NCBI RefSeq assembly: GCF_000745855.1 | Contig: NZ_JQKD01000008.1 | Location: 1-64,000, forward strand | Direction of reading: 5' to 3' | Length of the DNA: 64,000 nucleotides | Source: Xenophilus azovorans DSM 13620 | Lineage (GTDB): Bacteria; Pseudomonadota; Gammaproteobacteria; Burkholderiales; Burkholderiaceae_C | In this document: piece by piece, positions 1 to 9,090 of the stretch | How the letters are laid out: each line of letters starts with the position of its first letter | Position numbering within the stretch: the stretch's first letter is position 1 | Translations under genes and position numbers: made by a program | Notes under the pieces: model-generated | Database searches by the model: none | What the model was told of the DNA's origin: nothing | What the model saw: the letters and a program-made list of their open reading frames with translations, nothing else

Positions 1-92
1 CGCCGATCGCCATGGAAGAGGGTCTGCGCTTCGCCATCCGCGAAGGCGGCCGCACCGTGGGCGCCGGCGTGGTGGCCAAGATCATCGAATAA
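1..92 (+). CDS. tuf: Elongation factor Tu, C-terminal end (partial)
   Basis: The first bases, read from position 3, encode the last 29 residues of EF-Tu, including the near-invariant tail [16 protein letters not shown], with stop TAA at 90-92. EF-Tu carries aminoacyl-tRNA to the ribosome A site as a GTP complex. The rest of the gene lies outside the window. The start of rpsJ is only 10 bases downstream, matching the common tuf-rpsJ arrangement at the head of the S10 cluster, so the two are probably cotranscribed. Confidence 0.95.
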   Translation, partial: PIAMEEGLRFAIREGGRTVGAGVVAKIIE

Positions 93-102
93 GGACGGCA
101 CC

Positions 103-417
103 ATGGCCACCAAGCAGAAGATCCGCATCCGCCTCAAGGCGTTCGACTACAAGCTCATCGACCAGTCGGCCGCCGAGATCGTGGACACCGCCAAGCGCAC
201 CGGCGCCATCGTCAAGGGCCCGGTGCCCCTGCCGACGCGCCTGAAGCGCTTCGACATCCTGCGTTCGCCGCACGTCAACAAGACCAGCCGCGACCAGTTC
301 GAGATCCGCACCCATCAGCGCCTGATGGACATCGTCGACCCCACCGACAAGACCGTGGACGCGCTGATGAAGCTCGACCTGCCGGCCGGCGTGGACGTCG
401 AGATCAAGCTGCAGTGA
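103..417 (+). CDS. rpsJ: 30S ribosomal protein S10
   Basis: The 104-residue product is ribosomal protein S10, a component of the 30S head that also acts as NusE in transcription antitermination. The family pattern is clear: [15 protein letters not shown] at the N terminus, the loop [20 protein letters not shown] in the middle and [19 protein letters not shown] towards the C terminus. An AAGGA ribosome binding site lies just upstream of the ATG. The gene follows tuf closely and is followed by a hairpin terminator, so it probably ends the tuf transcript rather than heading the rplC operon. Confidence 0.98.
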   Translation: MATKQKIRIRLKAFDYKLIDQSAAEIVDTAKRTGAIVKGPVPLPTRLKRFDILRSPHVNKTSRDQFEIRTHQRLMDIVDPTDKTVDALMKLDLPAGVDVEIKLQ

Positions 418-448
418 TCGGACGGCGCGCTTCGCCGCGCCGCCAGGA

Positions 449-482
449 GCCCGCCGCGCAGGTTGCCGGCGGGCTTTTTCTT
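449..482 (+). terminator. Rho-independent terminator after rpsJ
   Basis: GCCCGCCG (449-456) pairs perfectly with CGGCGGGC (467-474) around a 10-base loop, and the stem is followed directly by TTTTTCTTT. This is a textbook intrinsic terminator. It separates tuf-rpsJ from the rest of the S10 cluster. Confidence 0.85.
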
Positions 483-511
483 TGCCCGCCCGGCCCGGGG
501 GCTCCGGGGCC

Positions 512-541
512 TTGCACAAAAAGGCAGCAACGCAGTAGAAT
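512..541 (+). promoter_or_regulatory. Sigma70-type promoter for the rplC operon
   Basis: TTGCAC (512-517) and TAGAAT (536-541) are separated by 18 bases, close to the sigma70 consensus. The site lies between the rpsJ terminator and rplC and would give a leader of roughly 120 nt. Inferred from motif and position only. Confidence 0.6.
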
Positions 542-604
542 CTCTGGCTCTGCCGAAATTGCGTGCACTCCGGTGTGTGCGTCCGGCGGGACCTTATCAA
601 CCTT

Positions 605-652
605 CTTCCGTACCCCAAACGCTGTCGCCAATTGCAGTGGCAGCGGCGGAAG
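605..652 (+). promoter_or_regulatory. Leader hairpin upstream of rplC
   Basis: CGCTGTCGC (620-628) can pair with GTGGCAGCG (637-645, two G-U pairs) around an 8-base loop. A basal CTTCCG (605-610) pairs with CGGAAG (647-652). The structure ends just before the TTGGAG ribosome binding region of rplC. Its position suits autoregulation of the operon by a ribosomal protein such as L4, known for the S10 leader of enterobacteria, but that role is inference here. Confidence 0.5.
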
Positions 653-667
653 TCTTGGAGCAACAAC

Positions 668-1348
668 ATGAGTCAAAGCAACTCCCTCGGGTTGCTGGGC
701 CGCAAGGTGGGCATGATGCGCCTCTTTACCGACGACGGGGACGCAGTGCCCGTCACGGTGGTGGACGTGTCCAACAACCGCGTGACCCAGGTCAAGACCG
801 ACGAGACCGACGGCTATGTCGCCCTGCAGGTGACTTTCGGCGCACGCAAGGCATCGCGCGTGACCAAGCCCGAGGCCGGTCATCTGGCCAAGGCCGGCGT
901 CGAAGCCGGCGAAATCATCCGTGAATTCCGCGTCAGCGCCGACACCGCCGCTCAGCACCAGCCGGGCGCCGTGATCGCCGCGCAGGGCGTGTTCGCCGCC
1001 GGCCAGAAGGTCGACGTGCAGGGCACCTCGATCGGCAAGGGCTACGCCGGCACCATCAAGCGCCACAACTTCAGCTCGCAGCGCGCGTCGCACGGCAACA
1101 GCCGTTCGCACAACGTGCCGGGCTCGATCGGCATGGCGCAGGACCCGGGCCGTATCTTCCCGGGCAAGAAGATGACCGGCCATCTGGGCGACGAGACCGT
1201 CACCACCCAGAACCTGGACGTCGTCCGCGTCGACGAAGCGCGCCAGCTGCTGCTGATCAAGGGTGCCATCCCCGGCGCCAAGGGCGGCTTCGTGACCGTG
1301 CGCCCCGCCGTCAAGGCCAAGCCGCAAGCGGCTGAAGGAGCGAAGTAA
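668..1348 (+). CDS. rplC: 50S ribosomal protein L3
   Basis: The 226-residue product is L3, an early-assembly protein of the 50S subunit near the peptidyl transferase centre. Family motifs are [17 protein letters not shown] at the N terminus, the [15 protein letters not shown] loop, and [18 protein letters not shown] followed by GHLGDE. The ATG at 668 follows a TTGGAG site and begins the conserved N terminus; the frame stays open further upstream but that part lies in the leader and is not conserved-looking. The stop shares one base with the rplD start, implying translational coupling. Confidence 0.97.
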   Translation: MSQSNSLGLLGRKVGMMRLFTDDGDAVPVTVVDVSNNRVTQVKTDETDGYVALQVTFGARKASRVTKPEAGHLAKAGVEAGEIIREFRVSADTAAQHQPGAVIAAQGVFAAGQKVDVQGTSIGKGYAGTIKRHNFSSQRASHGNSRSHNVPGSIGMAQDPGRIFPGKKMTGHLGDETVTTQNLDVVRVDEARQLLLIKGAIPGAKGGFVTVRPAVKAKPQAAEGAK

Positions 1349-1968
1349 TGGAACTCGAACTCCTGAACGAACAAGGCCAGGCTGCCGCGAAGTTCGAGGC
1401 GCCCGAGACCGTGTTCGGCCGCGCCTACAACGAGGACCTGGTGCACCAGATCGTCGTGGCCTACCGCGCCAACGCCCGCCAGGGCACCCGTGCGCAGAAG
1501 GACCGCGAACAGGTCAAGCACTCGACCAAGAAGCCGTTCAAGCAGAAGGGCACCGGCCGCGCACGCGCCGGCATGACCTCCTCCCCGCTGTGGCGTGGGG
1601 GCGGCCGCATCTTCCCGAACATGCCGGACGAGAACTTCACCCAGAAGATCAACAAGAAGATGTACCGCGCCGGCATGGCGTCCATCTTCTCGCAGCTCGC
1701 CCGTGAAGGCCGCCTGGCGGTGGTCGATTCGATCAAGGTCGATTCGCCCAAGACCAAGGCGCTGGCTGCCAAGTTCAAGGCGATGAACCTCGAGTCCGTG
1801 CTCGTGATCGCCGAAGAAGTCGACGAGAACCTGTACCTCGCCTCGCGCAACCTGGCCAACGTGCTGGTGGTCGAGCCGCGCTACGCCGACCCGGTCTCGC
1901 TGGTGCACTACAAGAAGGTGCTGGTGACCAAGGGCGCCGTCGACAAGCTCAAGGAGATGTTCGCATGA
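1348..1968 (+). CDS. rplD: 50S ribosomal protein L4
   Basis: L4 (206 residues) binds 23S rRNA and lines the exit tunnel; in enterobacteria it is also the autogenous repressor of the S10 operon. Visible family signatures are [38 protein letters not shown] and [10 protein letters not shown], the extended-loop region. The start overlaps the rplC stop by one base and the stop overlaps the rplW start in an ATGA arrangement. The hairpin at 605-652 is a plausible target if autoregulation is conserved, which is not shown here. Confidence 0.97.
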   Translation: MELELLNEQGQAAAKFEAPETVFGRAYNEDLVHQIVVAYRANARQGTRAQKDREQVKHSTKKPFKQKGTGRARAGMTSSPLWRGGGRIFPNMPDENFTQKINKKMYRAGMASIFSQLAREGRLAVVDSIKVDSPKTKALAAKFKAMNLESVLVIAEEVDENLYLASRNLANVLVVEPRYADPVSLVHYKKVLVTKGAVDKLKEMFA

Positions 1969-2300
1969 GCCGCGTGAATCCCACCCCGGCCGAGCGCCAG
2001 TTCGACGAAGGCCGTCTCATGAACGTGCTGGTCGCCCCGATCGTGTCCGAGAAGGCCACGCTGGTCGGCGAGAAGTCGAACGCCATCACCTTCAAGGTGC
2101 TCAAGGACGCCACCAAGCCCGAGATCAAGGCCGCCGTCGAACTGATGTTCAAGGTCGAGGTCAAGGGCGTTTCCGTGACCAACATCAAGGGCAAGACCAA
2201 GCGCTTCGGCCGAAGCGTGGGCCGCCGCGACAACGTGCGCAAGGCCTACGTGACGCTCAAGCCCGGTCAGGAGCTCAATCTCGTTTCGGAGGCCGCGTAA
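1965..2300 (+). CDS. rplW: 50S ribosomal protein L23
   Basis: L23 (111 residues) sits at the tunnel exit and docks trigger factor and SRP. The sequence shows [19 protein letters not shown], the [19 protein letters not shown] strand-loop and the [13 protein letters not shown] segment. The N terminus has about 18 residues before the usual family start (the [12 protein letters not shown] methionine at 2019 is an alternative). The ATGA overlap with rplD favours the upstream start. Confidence 0.96.
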   Translation: MSRVNPTPAERQFDEGRLMNVLVAPIVSEKATLVGEKSNAITFKVLKDATKPEIKAAVELMFKVEVKGVSVTNIKGKTKRFGRSVGRRDNVRKAYVTLKPGQELNLVSEAA

Positions 2301-2303
2301 ACC

Positions 2304-3128
2304 ATGGCCGTCATCAAGCTCAAGCCGACCACCCCGGGTCAGCGCGGTACCGTCAAGATCTCGCGCAACCACCTGCACAAGGGTGAGGGCTACGCGCCGC
2401 TGCTGGAGCCCCAGTTCCAGAAGGCCGGCCGCAACAACAACGGCCACATCACCACCCGTCACAAGGGCGGCGGCCACAAGCACCACTACCGCGTGGTGGA
2501 CTTCAAGCGCGACAAGGACGGTATTCCGGCCAAGGTCGAGCGCATCGAGTACGACCCGAACCGCTCCGCCCACATCGCGCTGGTGTGCTACGCCGACGGC
2601 GAGCGCCGCTACATCATCGCCCCGCGCGGTGTGGAAGCGGGCGCCACGCTGCTGAGCGGCTCGGAAGCCCCGATCCGCGCCGGCAACACGCTGCCGATCC
2701 GCAACATCCCCGTGGGTTCGACCATCCACGCGATCGAACTGCAGCCCGGCAAGGGCGCGCAGGTCGCGCGCTCGGCCGGCGCCTCGGCGACGCTGCTGGC
2801 CCGCGAAGGCGTCTATGCCCAGGTGCGCATGCGCTCGGGCGAAGTGCGCCGCGTGCACATCGAGTGCCGCGCCACCATCGGCGAAGTGGCCAACGAAGAA
2901 CACAGCCTGCGCCAGTACGGCAAGGCCGGCGCGACGCGCCACCGCGGCATCCGCCCGACCGTTCGCGGCGTGGTGATGAACCCGATCGACCACCCGCATG
3001 GCGGTGGCGAGGGCCGCACCGGCGAAGGCCGCCACCCGGTCGATCCGTGGGGCAACCTGACCAAGGGCTACCGCACCCGCAACAACAAGCGCACGCAGGT
3101 CTTCATCGTGTCGCGTCGCAAGAAGTAA
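2304..3128 (+). CDS. rplB: 50S ribosomal protein L2
   Basis: L2 (274 residues) is needed for subunit association and peptidyl transferase activity. It is full length, with the N-terminal [17 protein letters not shown] segment, the OB-fold region [13 protein letters not shown], and the C-terminal [19 protein letters not shown] motif containing the functionally important histidine, followed by GKPVD-like HPVDPWG and the basic tail. Spacing from rplW is three bases and rpsS follows after nine, within one operon. Confidence 0.98.
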   Translation: MAVIKLKPTTPGQRGTVKISRNHLHKGEGYAPLLEPQFQKAGRNNNGHITTRHKGGGHKHHYRVVDFKRDKDGIPAKVERIEYDPNRSAHIALVCYADGERRYIIAPRGVEAGATLLSGSEAPIRAGNTLPIRNIPVGSTIHAIELQPGKGAQVARSAGASATLLAREGVYAQVRMRSGEVRRVHIECRATIGEVANEEHSLRQYGKAGATRHRGIRPTVRGVVMNPIDHPHGGGEGRTGEGRHPVDPWGNLTKGYRTRNNKRTQVFIVSRRKK

Positions 3129-3137
3129 GGGACAGCC

Positions 3138-3416
3138 ATGACTCGCTCTCTCAAAAAAGGTCCCTTCGTCGACCACCACCTCGTCGCCAAGGTCGAGAAG
3201 GCCGTGGCCACGAAGGACAAGAAGCCGATCAAGACCTGGTCGCGCCGCTCGATGGTCCTGCCCGAGTTCATCGGCCTGACCATCGCCGTGCACAACGGCA
3301 AGCAGCACGTGCCCGTGTACGTCACCGACCAGATGGTCGGCCACAAGCTCGGCGAATTTGCGCTCACGCGTACGTTCAAGGGCCACCCCGCGGACAAGAA
3401 GGTCCAGAAGAAGTAA
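3138..3416 (+). CDS. rpsS: 30S ribosomal protein S19
   Basis: S19 (92 residues) lies in the 30S head and contacts the A-site finger. Signatures are [15 protein letters not shown] at the N terminus, [19 protein letters not shown] in the middle and [15 protein letters not shown] near the end. The length is the usual bacterial length. It is part of the rplC-rpsQ operon, with short gaps to both neighbours. Confidence 0.98.
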   Translation: MTRSLKKGPFVDHHLVAKVEKAVATKDKKPIKTWSRRSMVLPEFIGLTIAVHNGKQHVPVYVTDQMVGHKLGEFALTRTFKGHPADKKVQKK

Positions 3417-3428
3417 GGAGCAGAGAAC

Positions 3429-3761
3429 ATGTCTGAAACACGTGCAGTTCTCCGCGGCGTCCGCCTGTCGGTGGACAAGGGCCGCCTCGTTGCCGATCTG
3501 ATCCGCGGCAAGAAGGTCGACCAGGCGCTGAACATCCTGCAGTTCACGCAGAAGAAGGCCGCCGTGATCGTCAAGAAGGTGCTCGAGTCGGCCATCGCCA
3601 ACGCCGAGCACAACGACGGCGCGGACATCGACGATCTCCGCGTCAAGACCATCTATGTCGAGCAAGGTGCGACGCTCAAGCGCTTCACCGCGCGCGCCAA
3701 GGGCCGCGGCAACCGCATCAGCAAGCCCACGTGCCACGTGTACGTGACGGTCGGCAACTAA
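3429..3761 (+). CDS. rplV: 50S ribosomal protein L22
   Basis: L22 (110 residues) binds 23S rRNA and contributes the beta-hairpin that narrows the exit tunnel, the site of macrolide-resistance mutations. The sequence contains [32 protein letters not shown] and the hairpin-to-C-terminal region [20 protein letters not shown]. Length and ends match the family. An AAGGAG site precedes the ATG. Confidence 0.97.
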   Translation: MSETRAVLRGVRLSVDKGRLVADLIRGKKVDQALNILQFTQKKAAVIVKKVLESAIANAEHNDGADIDDLRVKTIYVEQGATLKRFTARAKGRGNRISKPTCHVYVTVGN

Positions 3762-3775
3762 GGTCTGGAAGAAAC

Positions 3776-4663
<888 letters not shown>

Positions 4664-4693
4664 TTCGGTCTTTGAGAAAGACGGAGAAATCAA

Positions 4694-5110
4694 ATGCTGC
4701 AACCCGCACGCAGAAAGTTCCGCAAGGAACAGAAGGGCCGCAACACCGGCATCGCGACCCGAGGCAACTCGGTCGCCTTCGGTGACTTCGGCCTCAAGTC
4801 GGTCGACCGCGGCCGCCTGACGGCGCGCCAGATCGAAGCCGCCCGCCGTGCCATCTCGCGCCACGTCAAGCGCGGTGGCCGCATCTGGATCCGCGTGTTC
4901 CCCGACAAGCCGATCTCGACCAAGCCCGCCGAAGTGCGGATGGGCAACGGCAAGGGCAATCCCGAGTACTACGTGGCCGAGATCCAGCCGGGCAAGGTCA
5001 TCTACGAGATCGTCGGCGTGCCCGAGGAACTCGCTCGCGAAGCATTCCGCCTGGCTGCCGCCAAGCTGCCGCTGCGCACGACCTTCGTGTCGCGCCAGAT
5101 CGGCGCCTGA
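4694..5110 (+). CDS. rplP: 50S ribosomal protein L16
   Basis: L16 (138 residues) binds near the A site of the 50S subunit. Family motifs present are [17 protein letters not shown] at the N terminus, [19 protein letters not shown], the basic [18 protein letters not shown] segment and [16 protein letters not shown] near the glutamine/arginine-binding loop. Length is typical. It lies between rpsC and rpmC in the usual order. Confidence 0.98.
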   Translation: MLQPARRKFRKEQKGRNTGIATRGNSVAFGDFGLKSVDRGRLTARQIEAARRAISRHVKRGGRIWIRVFPDKPISTKPAEVRMGNGKGNPEYYVAEIQPGKVIYEIVGVPEELAREAFRLAAAKLPLRTTFVSRQIGA

Positions 5111-5127
5111 TCGGAAAGGAACCGAAC

Positions 5128-5352
5128 ATGGCAACCAAGACGAAGGTCTCCAAGGCCGCCACGCTGCGCGAGAAGGACATCGCCGGCCTGCAGGCCGAGA
5201 TCAAGGATCTGCAGAAGGCCCACTTCGGCCTGCGCATGCAGAAGGCAACGCAGCAACTGAACAACACCGCCTCGCTGGGCGTGACGCGCCGCGACATCGC
5301 GCGTGCGAAGACCATCCTGGCGCAGAAGCAGGCCACCGCTGCCGCCAAGTAA
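5128..5352 (+). CDS. rpmC: 50S ribosomal protein L29
   Basis: L29 is a small two-helix protein beside the tunnel exit. The product (74 residues) shows the helix [20 protein letters not shown] and the second helix [15 protein letters not shown]. It is slightly longer than the 63-residue E. coli protein because of a lysine-rich N terminus and an alanine-rich tail. It sits between rplP and rpsQ as in most bacteria. Confidence 0.95.
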   Translation: MATKTKVSKAATLREKDIAGLQAEIKDLQKAHFGLRMQKATQQLNNTASLGVTRRDIARAKTILAQKQATAAAK

Positions 5353-5361
5353 GGAGTGAAC

Positions 5362-5631
5362 ATGACGGAAGCCAAGCAATCCCTCAAGCGCACCCTGGTC
5401 GGCAAGGTGGTGAGCGACAAGCGCGCCAAGACGGTGACGGTGCTGGTCGAGCGCCGCGTCAAGCACCCGATCTACAACAAGATCGTGATCAAGTCGAGCA
5501 AGTACCACGCGCACGACGAGCAGGGCGAATACCACCTGGGCGACCTGATCGAGATCACCGAGTCGCGTCCGATCTCCAAGTCGAAGAACTGGGTCGCCAC
5601 GCGCCTGGTGGAAAAGGCCGCAGCGGTCTGA
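5362..5631 (+). CDS. rpsQ: 30S ribosomal protein S17
   Basis: S17 (89 residues) is an OB-fold primary 16S rRNA-binding protein. It has [19 protein letters not shown], the loop [19 protein letters not shown] and the [21 protein letters not shown] terminus. The ATG at 5362 lies seven bases after AAGGAG; an in-frame GTG six bases earlier is too close to that site. It is the last gene before a strong terminator, so rplN and the following ribosomal genes must be elsewhere. Confidence 0.97.
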   Translation: MTEAKQSLKRTLVGKVVSDKRAKTVTVLVERRVKHPIYNKIVIKSSKYHAHDEQGEYHLGDLIEITESRPISKSKNWVATRLVEKAAAV

Positions 5632-5666
5632 TCCCCATGCCCGTGCCTTCCCGCAAGGCGCACCCG

Positions 5667-5699
5667 AAACGGCCCACAATGTGGGCCGTTTTGTTTTTT
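5667..5699 (+). terminator. Rho-independent terminator of the S10 operon
   Basis: CGGCCCAC (5670-5677) pairs with GTGGGCCG (5681-5688) around a three-base loop. The stem is extended by A-T pairs and followed by TTTTGTTTTTT. It closes the ribosomal protein operon after rpsQ. Confidence 0.9.
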
Positions 5700-5722
5700 A
5701 CGTCCTCAACAAGGAGCTCCTC

Positions 5723-6229
5723 ATGATCAAGGTCGGCGACACCCTGCCCGCAGTCACCCTGTACGAATACTCGGAAGTCGAAGGCGAAGGCTGCAGCATC
5801 GGCCCCAATCCGGTCGACGTGGCCAAGGCCGCGGCCGGCAAGACCATCGCGCTGTTCGCGCTGCCGGGCGCCTTCACCCCCACCTGCTCGGCCAAGCACG
5901 TGCCGGGCTACGTCGAGAACGCCGAGGTGCTGAAGGCCGCCGGCGTGGACGAGATCTGGTGCCTGAGCGTCAACGACGCCTTCGTGATGGGCGCCTGGGC
6001 GCGCGACCAGAAGAGCGCCGGCAAGGTGCGCATGCTGGCCGACGGCAGTGCCGATTTCGCCAAGGCCGCCGGCCTGACGCTGGACCTGACGGGCCGCGGC
6101 ATGGGCCTGCGCAGCAACCGCTACTCGATGCTGGTCAAGGACGGCAAGGTCGCCGCCCTCAACGTCGAGGCGCCGGGCAAGTTCGAGGTCAGCGACGCCG
6201 CCACCCTGCTGGCGCAGGCCAGGGGCTGA
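5723..6229 (+). CDS. Peroxiredoxin, Prx5-like (redoxin domain)
   Basis: The 168-residue protein belongs to the Prx5/AhpC-TSA group that reduces peroxides using a peroxidatic cysteine. The motif PGAFTPTCSAKHVPGY places that residue at Cys55. WCLSVNDAFVMGAW and the GLRSNRYSMLVKDGKV strand complete the thioredoxin fold. The ATG at 5723 follows AAGGAG at 5711; the frame is open further upstream but runs into the terminator. It probably acts in the cytoplasm with glutathione/glutaredoxin or thioredoxin. It lies alone downstream of the ribosomal terminator. Confidence 0.9.
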   Translation: MIKVGDTLPAVTLYEYSEVEGEGCSIGPNPVDVAKAAAGKTIALFALPGAFTPTCSAKHVPGYVENAEVLKAAGVDEIWCLSVNDAFVMGAWARDQKSAGKVRMLADGSADFAKAAGLTLDLTGRGMGLRSNRYSMLVKDGKVAALNVEAPGKFEVSDAATLLAQARG

Positions 6230-6246
6230 GGCGCCCGGCCCGGTCC

Positions 6247-7104
6247 ATGCTCGATCCGTCCGCCCTGGAGGGCTTCTTCCCGGTGGTCATGACGCCGAGC
6301 CACGACGGCAAGTTCTTCCAGAACTACGTGGCGTCGATGCTGTCGTTCACGGTCGAGTGCGAGCGCCGCGGGATGCGGGTGCAGGCCTACTTCCACCAGG
6401 GAGAAAGCCTGGTGACCCGCGCCCGCAACAACTGCGTGGCCGCCTTCCTGGCGAACCCGCAATGGACGCACCTGTTCTGGATCGACGCCGACATCGGCTT
6501 CTCGCCGGAGGCGGCGTTCCGGCTCCTGCTGTCGGACCACGACATCGCCGCCGGGGTCTACCCGCTCAAGCGCGAGCAGTGGCCCGCCGAGGGCGTGCCC
6601 GCAGGCACCACCGGCGAGGACTTCCAGGCGCGCTACACGCGCTACACGGTCAACGCCGCCCCGCAGCCGGGGGCCGACCGCATCGACCTGGTGGTGCAGC
6701 CCGACGGTTTCATCCGCGTGGAGGAGGCGCCCACCGGCTTCATGCTGATCAAGCGACGCGTCTTCGAGCGCCTCATGACGGCCTACCCGGACCTGCGCTA
6801 CGTGCCCGACAGCCTCGGCGTGCCGGACCAGGGGCTGCACTACCGCTTCTTCGACGTGATGGTCGACCCGCAGACGCGCCGCTACCTGTCGGAGGACTAC
6901 GGTTTCTGCCGCCTGTGGACCGGGCTGGGCGAGTCGATCCACGTGGACGCGCAGTCGCACCTCAGCCACCAGGGCGCAAAGCTGTACCGCGGCGACTTCG
7001 CGCAGTCGCTCGTGCAGGCGCTGCCCTATGCCGTCGGCGGGCCGGCTGGCATGCGGCTGAACCTCGTGGGCGGAGAGCACCTGCGCTCCAACCCGCCCGG
7101 CTGA
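6247..7104 (+). CDS. Glycosyltransferase-like protein
   Basis: The 285-residue protein has a GT-A-like architecture: an early segment PVVMTPSHDGKFFQNYVAS, ARNNCVAAFLAN, then a hydrophobic strand ending in WIDADIGF, where the DAD matches the metal-binding DxD motif of nucleotide-sugar transferases. SEDYGFCRLW later in the protein resembles acceptor-side motifs. It recalls Anp1-like or phage-associated glycosyltransferases, but donor and acceptor cannot be told. No signal peptide or membrane segment is visible. It starts 17 bases after the peroxiredoxin stop and may be cotranscribed. Confidence 0.6.
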   Translation: MLDPSALEGFFPVVMTPSHDGKFFQNYVASMLSFTVECERRGMRVQAYFHQGESLVTRARNNCVAAFLANPQWTHLFWIDADIGFSPEAAFRLLLSDHDIAAGVYPLKREQWPAEGVPAGTTGEDFQARYTRYTVNAAPQPGADRIDLVVQPDGFIRVEEAPTGFMLIKRRVFERLMTAYPDLRYVPDSLGVPDQGLHYRFFDVMVDPQTRRYLSEDYGFCRLWTGLGESIHVDAQSHLSHQGAKLYRGDFAQSLVQALPYAVGGPAGMRLNLVGGEHLRSNPPG

Positions 7105-7117
7105 GCGGGCGCCGCGC

Positions 7118-7714
7118 TCAGAGGTCGACCTTGAGGTAGTGCGCCCCGGCCACCGGGTTGTGGTAATAGGGCGGGACCTCCTCGAAGCCCAGGTCCTCGT
7201 AGAGGGCGCGTGCGGACTCCATGTCGTCCAGCGTGTCCAGCAGCACGCAGCCGTAGCCCGCGCCGCGCGCGGCGTCGAGCACCGCTTCCGCCAGGCGCCG
7301 GCCGAGGCCCAGCCCGCGGAAGGCGGGCCGCACGTACAGGCGCTTCATCTCGGCCGCGTTGGCATAGTCCACCGTGTCCAGCGGGCGCAGCGCGCAGGAG
7401 CCGGCCACGCGCGCCCAGCGGCCGTCGGGCCGGCGCAGGCGAAGCAGGGTGTCATCGGCGGCGGGTGCCTGGTCGCCGGGGCTGTCGTCGTCCACCAGCG
7501 CCAGCAGCAGCATGCCGCGCGGTTCGGCGTATTCGCCCGGCAGGTCGGCCAGTTCCCCGTCGAAGTCCTGGAAGCCCAGGTCGACGCTCAGCGTGGTGGC
7601 GTATTCGCGGAAGATGGCGCGGACGGCCTCGAACTCATGTGCCGCGGTGGGTACGTACAGCGTGATCTCCGGCGCATCGGACAGCGGCAGCGGCCGCGAA
7701 GTGGCAAAGTTCAT
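7118..7714 (-). CDS. GNAT family N-acetyltransferase
   Basis: This 198-residue protein carries the acetyl-CoA binding pattern of the GNAT fold: EMKRLYVRPAFRGLGLGRRL matches motif A (R/Q-x-x-G-x-G/A). It is followed by LLDTLDDMESARALYEDLGF and PYYHNPV, typical of motif B. The substrate is unknown. The gene converges on the glycosyltransferase-like gene and starts only seven bases after the stop of cytochrome b561, so it may be cotranscribed with it. Confidence 0.85.
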   Translation of the reverse strand: MNFATSRPLPLSDAPEITLYVPTAAHEFEAVRAIFREYATTLSVDLGFQDFDGELADLPGEYAEPRGMLLLALVDDDSPGDQAPAADDTLLRLRRPDGRWARVAGSCALRPLDTVDYANAAEMKRLYVRPAFRGLGLGRRLAEAVLDAARGAGYGCVLLDTLDDMESARALYEDLGFEEVPPYYHNPVAGAHYLKVDL

Positions 7715-7721
7715 CGGGTCC

Positions 7722-8423
7722 TCAGCCCTGCATCGACGCCACCCAGGCCGACAGGGCGGCGCACAGCGCGAACAGCACGGCCGCGCCGAGCCGCGAGACG
7801 GCGTCGTCGCGGCTGGGCTGCAGCGGGGCGGCGAGAGGCTCGGCGAGGCGCCTGTCGCCGACCACCATGGCGCGCACCAGGTCCTGGCGCTTGGCCAGGG
7901 CGTAGAACAGCACCGCGGCGACGTGCAGCAGCGCCAGCCCGATCACCAGCCACTGGCCGGCGGACTTGTGCCAGTCGGTGCCGGCGCTCGACCAGTCGCC
8001 CGGCACCTTGTCGGCCAGCGGGCCGGTGAAGCTGATCGCGTCGTCGGACACCAGCCCGGTGGCCACCTGCAGCAGCAGGACGGCCAGCAGGGCGAACACG
8101 GACAGCGCACCCAGCGGGTTGTGGCCCAGGCGGTGGGCCAGCGGCGCCTGCCCGCGCAGGTAGGCCAGGATCGCGCCGGGCCGGTAGACGAAGGCCGCGA
8201 AGCGCGACCAGCGCCCGCCGGCGAAACCCCAGAGCACCCGGAACAGCAGCAGCGCCATGACCGTGTAGCCCAGCCGGAAGTGCCATTCCATCGCGCCGGC
8301 CTTGGCGGTGGCCACCAGGGCCACGACCGCCGCGGCCAGCGTCCAGTGGAACAGGCGCGTCGGCAGGTCCCAGACGCGCAGCGCAGGGAGGGGGGAAGGG
8401 GCAGGCTCGGCGGCGGTCGGCAT
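7722..8423 (-). CDS. Cytochrome b561 family protein
   Basis: The 233-residue membrane protein shows about four hydrophobic helices and the diheme b561 pattern: VWDLPTRLFHWTLAAAVVAL, then LGYTVMALLLFRVLWGF, a loop with HRLGHNPLGALSVFALL, and TDWHKSAGQWLVIGLALLH, giving the conserved histidines. Such proteins pass electrons between quinol and periplasmic c-type cytochromes. The ATG at 8423 begins a short leader before the first helix. It is divergent from a cytochrome c' gene across 187 bases, a pairing that fits its likely electron partner. Confidence 0.87.
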   Translation of the reverse strand: MPTAAEPAPSPLPALRVWDLPTRLFHWTLAAAVVALVATAKAGAMEWHFRLGYTVMALLLFRVLWGFAGGRWSRFAAFVYRPGAILAYLRGQAPLAHRLGHNPLGALSVFALLAVLLLQVATGLVSDDAISFTGPLADKVPGDWSSAGTDWHKSAGQWLVIGLALLHVAAVLFYALAKRQDLVRAMVVGDRRLAEPLAAPLQPSRDDAVSRLGAAVLFALCAALSAWVASMQG

Positions 8424-8610
8424 TCGGGTGCGGCAGGGCGGCGGGCCGCCTTGCGGGAACTCGGCGCCCGCCAGATTAACAAAACTGCGCGCCGGAGCGC
8501 ACTGTCCGACGCCAGGGCAAGGGCTTGTCCCAGGTGCCCGGCCCCCGCCTCCTACACTGCCGCGGCCGCCGCGGCGGCGTCCTCCCCGTCCCGACAAGAA
8601 GGAAGCCACG

Positions 8611-9060
8611 ATGTCCCGTTCCGCCCTCTTTGCCGCCTGCCTGGGCCTCCTGGCCAGCACCGCCGTGCCGGCCCAGCCCACCACCTTCGCCACGCCGAAG
8701 GACGCCATCAAGTTCCGCCAGTCCACGCTCAAGGAGATGCAGCAGAACTTCAAGCGCGTGGCCGACATGGCCAGCGGCAAGGCCGACTTCGACGCCAAGC
8801 TGGCCGAGACGAGCGCGGCCCGCGCGGCGGAGCTGATCCAACTGCCCTGGGCGGCCTTCGGCCCGGGCACCGAGGGCGGCAAGGCGCTGCCGGCCGTCTG
8901 GTCCGAGCCGGAGAAGTTCAAGGCCGCGCAGCTGCGCGGGCAGGAGGAGGTCGGCAAGCTGGCCGCCGCGGCCCGCACGGGCGACCTGGCCGCCATCAAG
9001 GCGGCCATCGGCAGCGCAGGCGCGGCCTGCAAGAACTGCCACGATAGCTTCAGGGATTGA
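8611..9060 (+). CDS. Cytochrome c'
   Basis: The 149-residue protein has a signal peptide (hydrophobic core ALFAACLGLLAST, cleavage near AQP) and a four-helix bundle with a C-terminal heme attachment motif CKNCH eight residues from the end region (ACKNCHDSFRD). This is the layout of class II cytochrome c, which binds NO or carries electrons in the periplasm. The internal PWAAFGPGTEGG segment is typical. An AAGGAA site precedes the ATG. It shares a divergent promoter region with the cytochrome b561 gene. Confidence 0.92.
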   Translation: MSRSALFAACLGLLASTAVPAQPTTFATPKDAIKFRQSTLKEMQQNFKRVADMASGKADFDAKLAETSAARAAELIQLPWAAFGPGTEGGKALPAVWSEPEKFKAAQLRGQEEVGKLAAAARTGDLAAIKAAIGSAGAACKNCHDSFRD

Positions 9061-9064
9061 TCAT

Positions 9065-9083
9065 CCCCCGGGCGGGCCGGGGG
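9065..9083. terminator. Hairpin between convergent genes
   Basis: CCCCCGG (9065-9071) pairs with CCGGGGG (9077-9083) around five bases, between the convergent cytochrome c' and TlpA-like genes. No T-run follows on either strand, so termination is only a possibility. Confidence 0.35.
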
Positions 9084-9090
9084 CGTCGGC

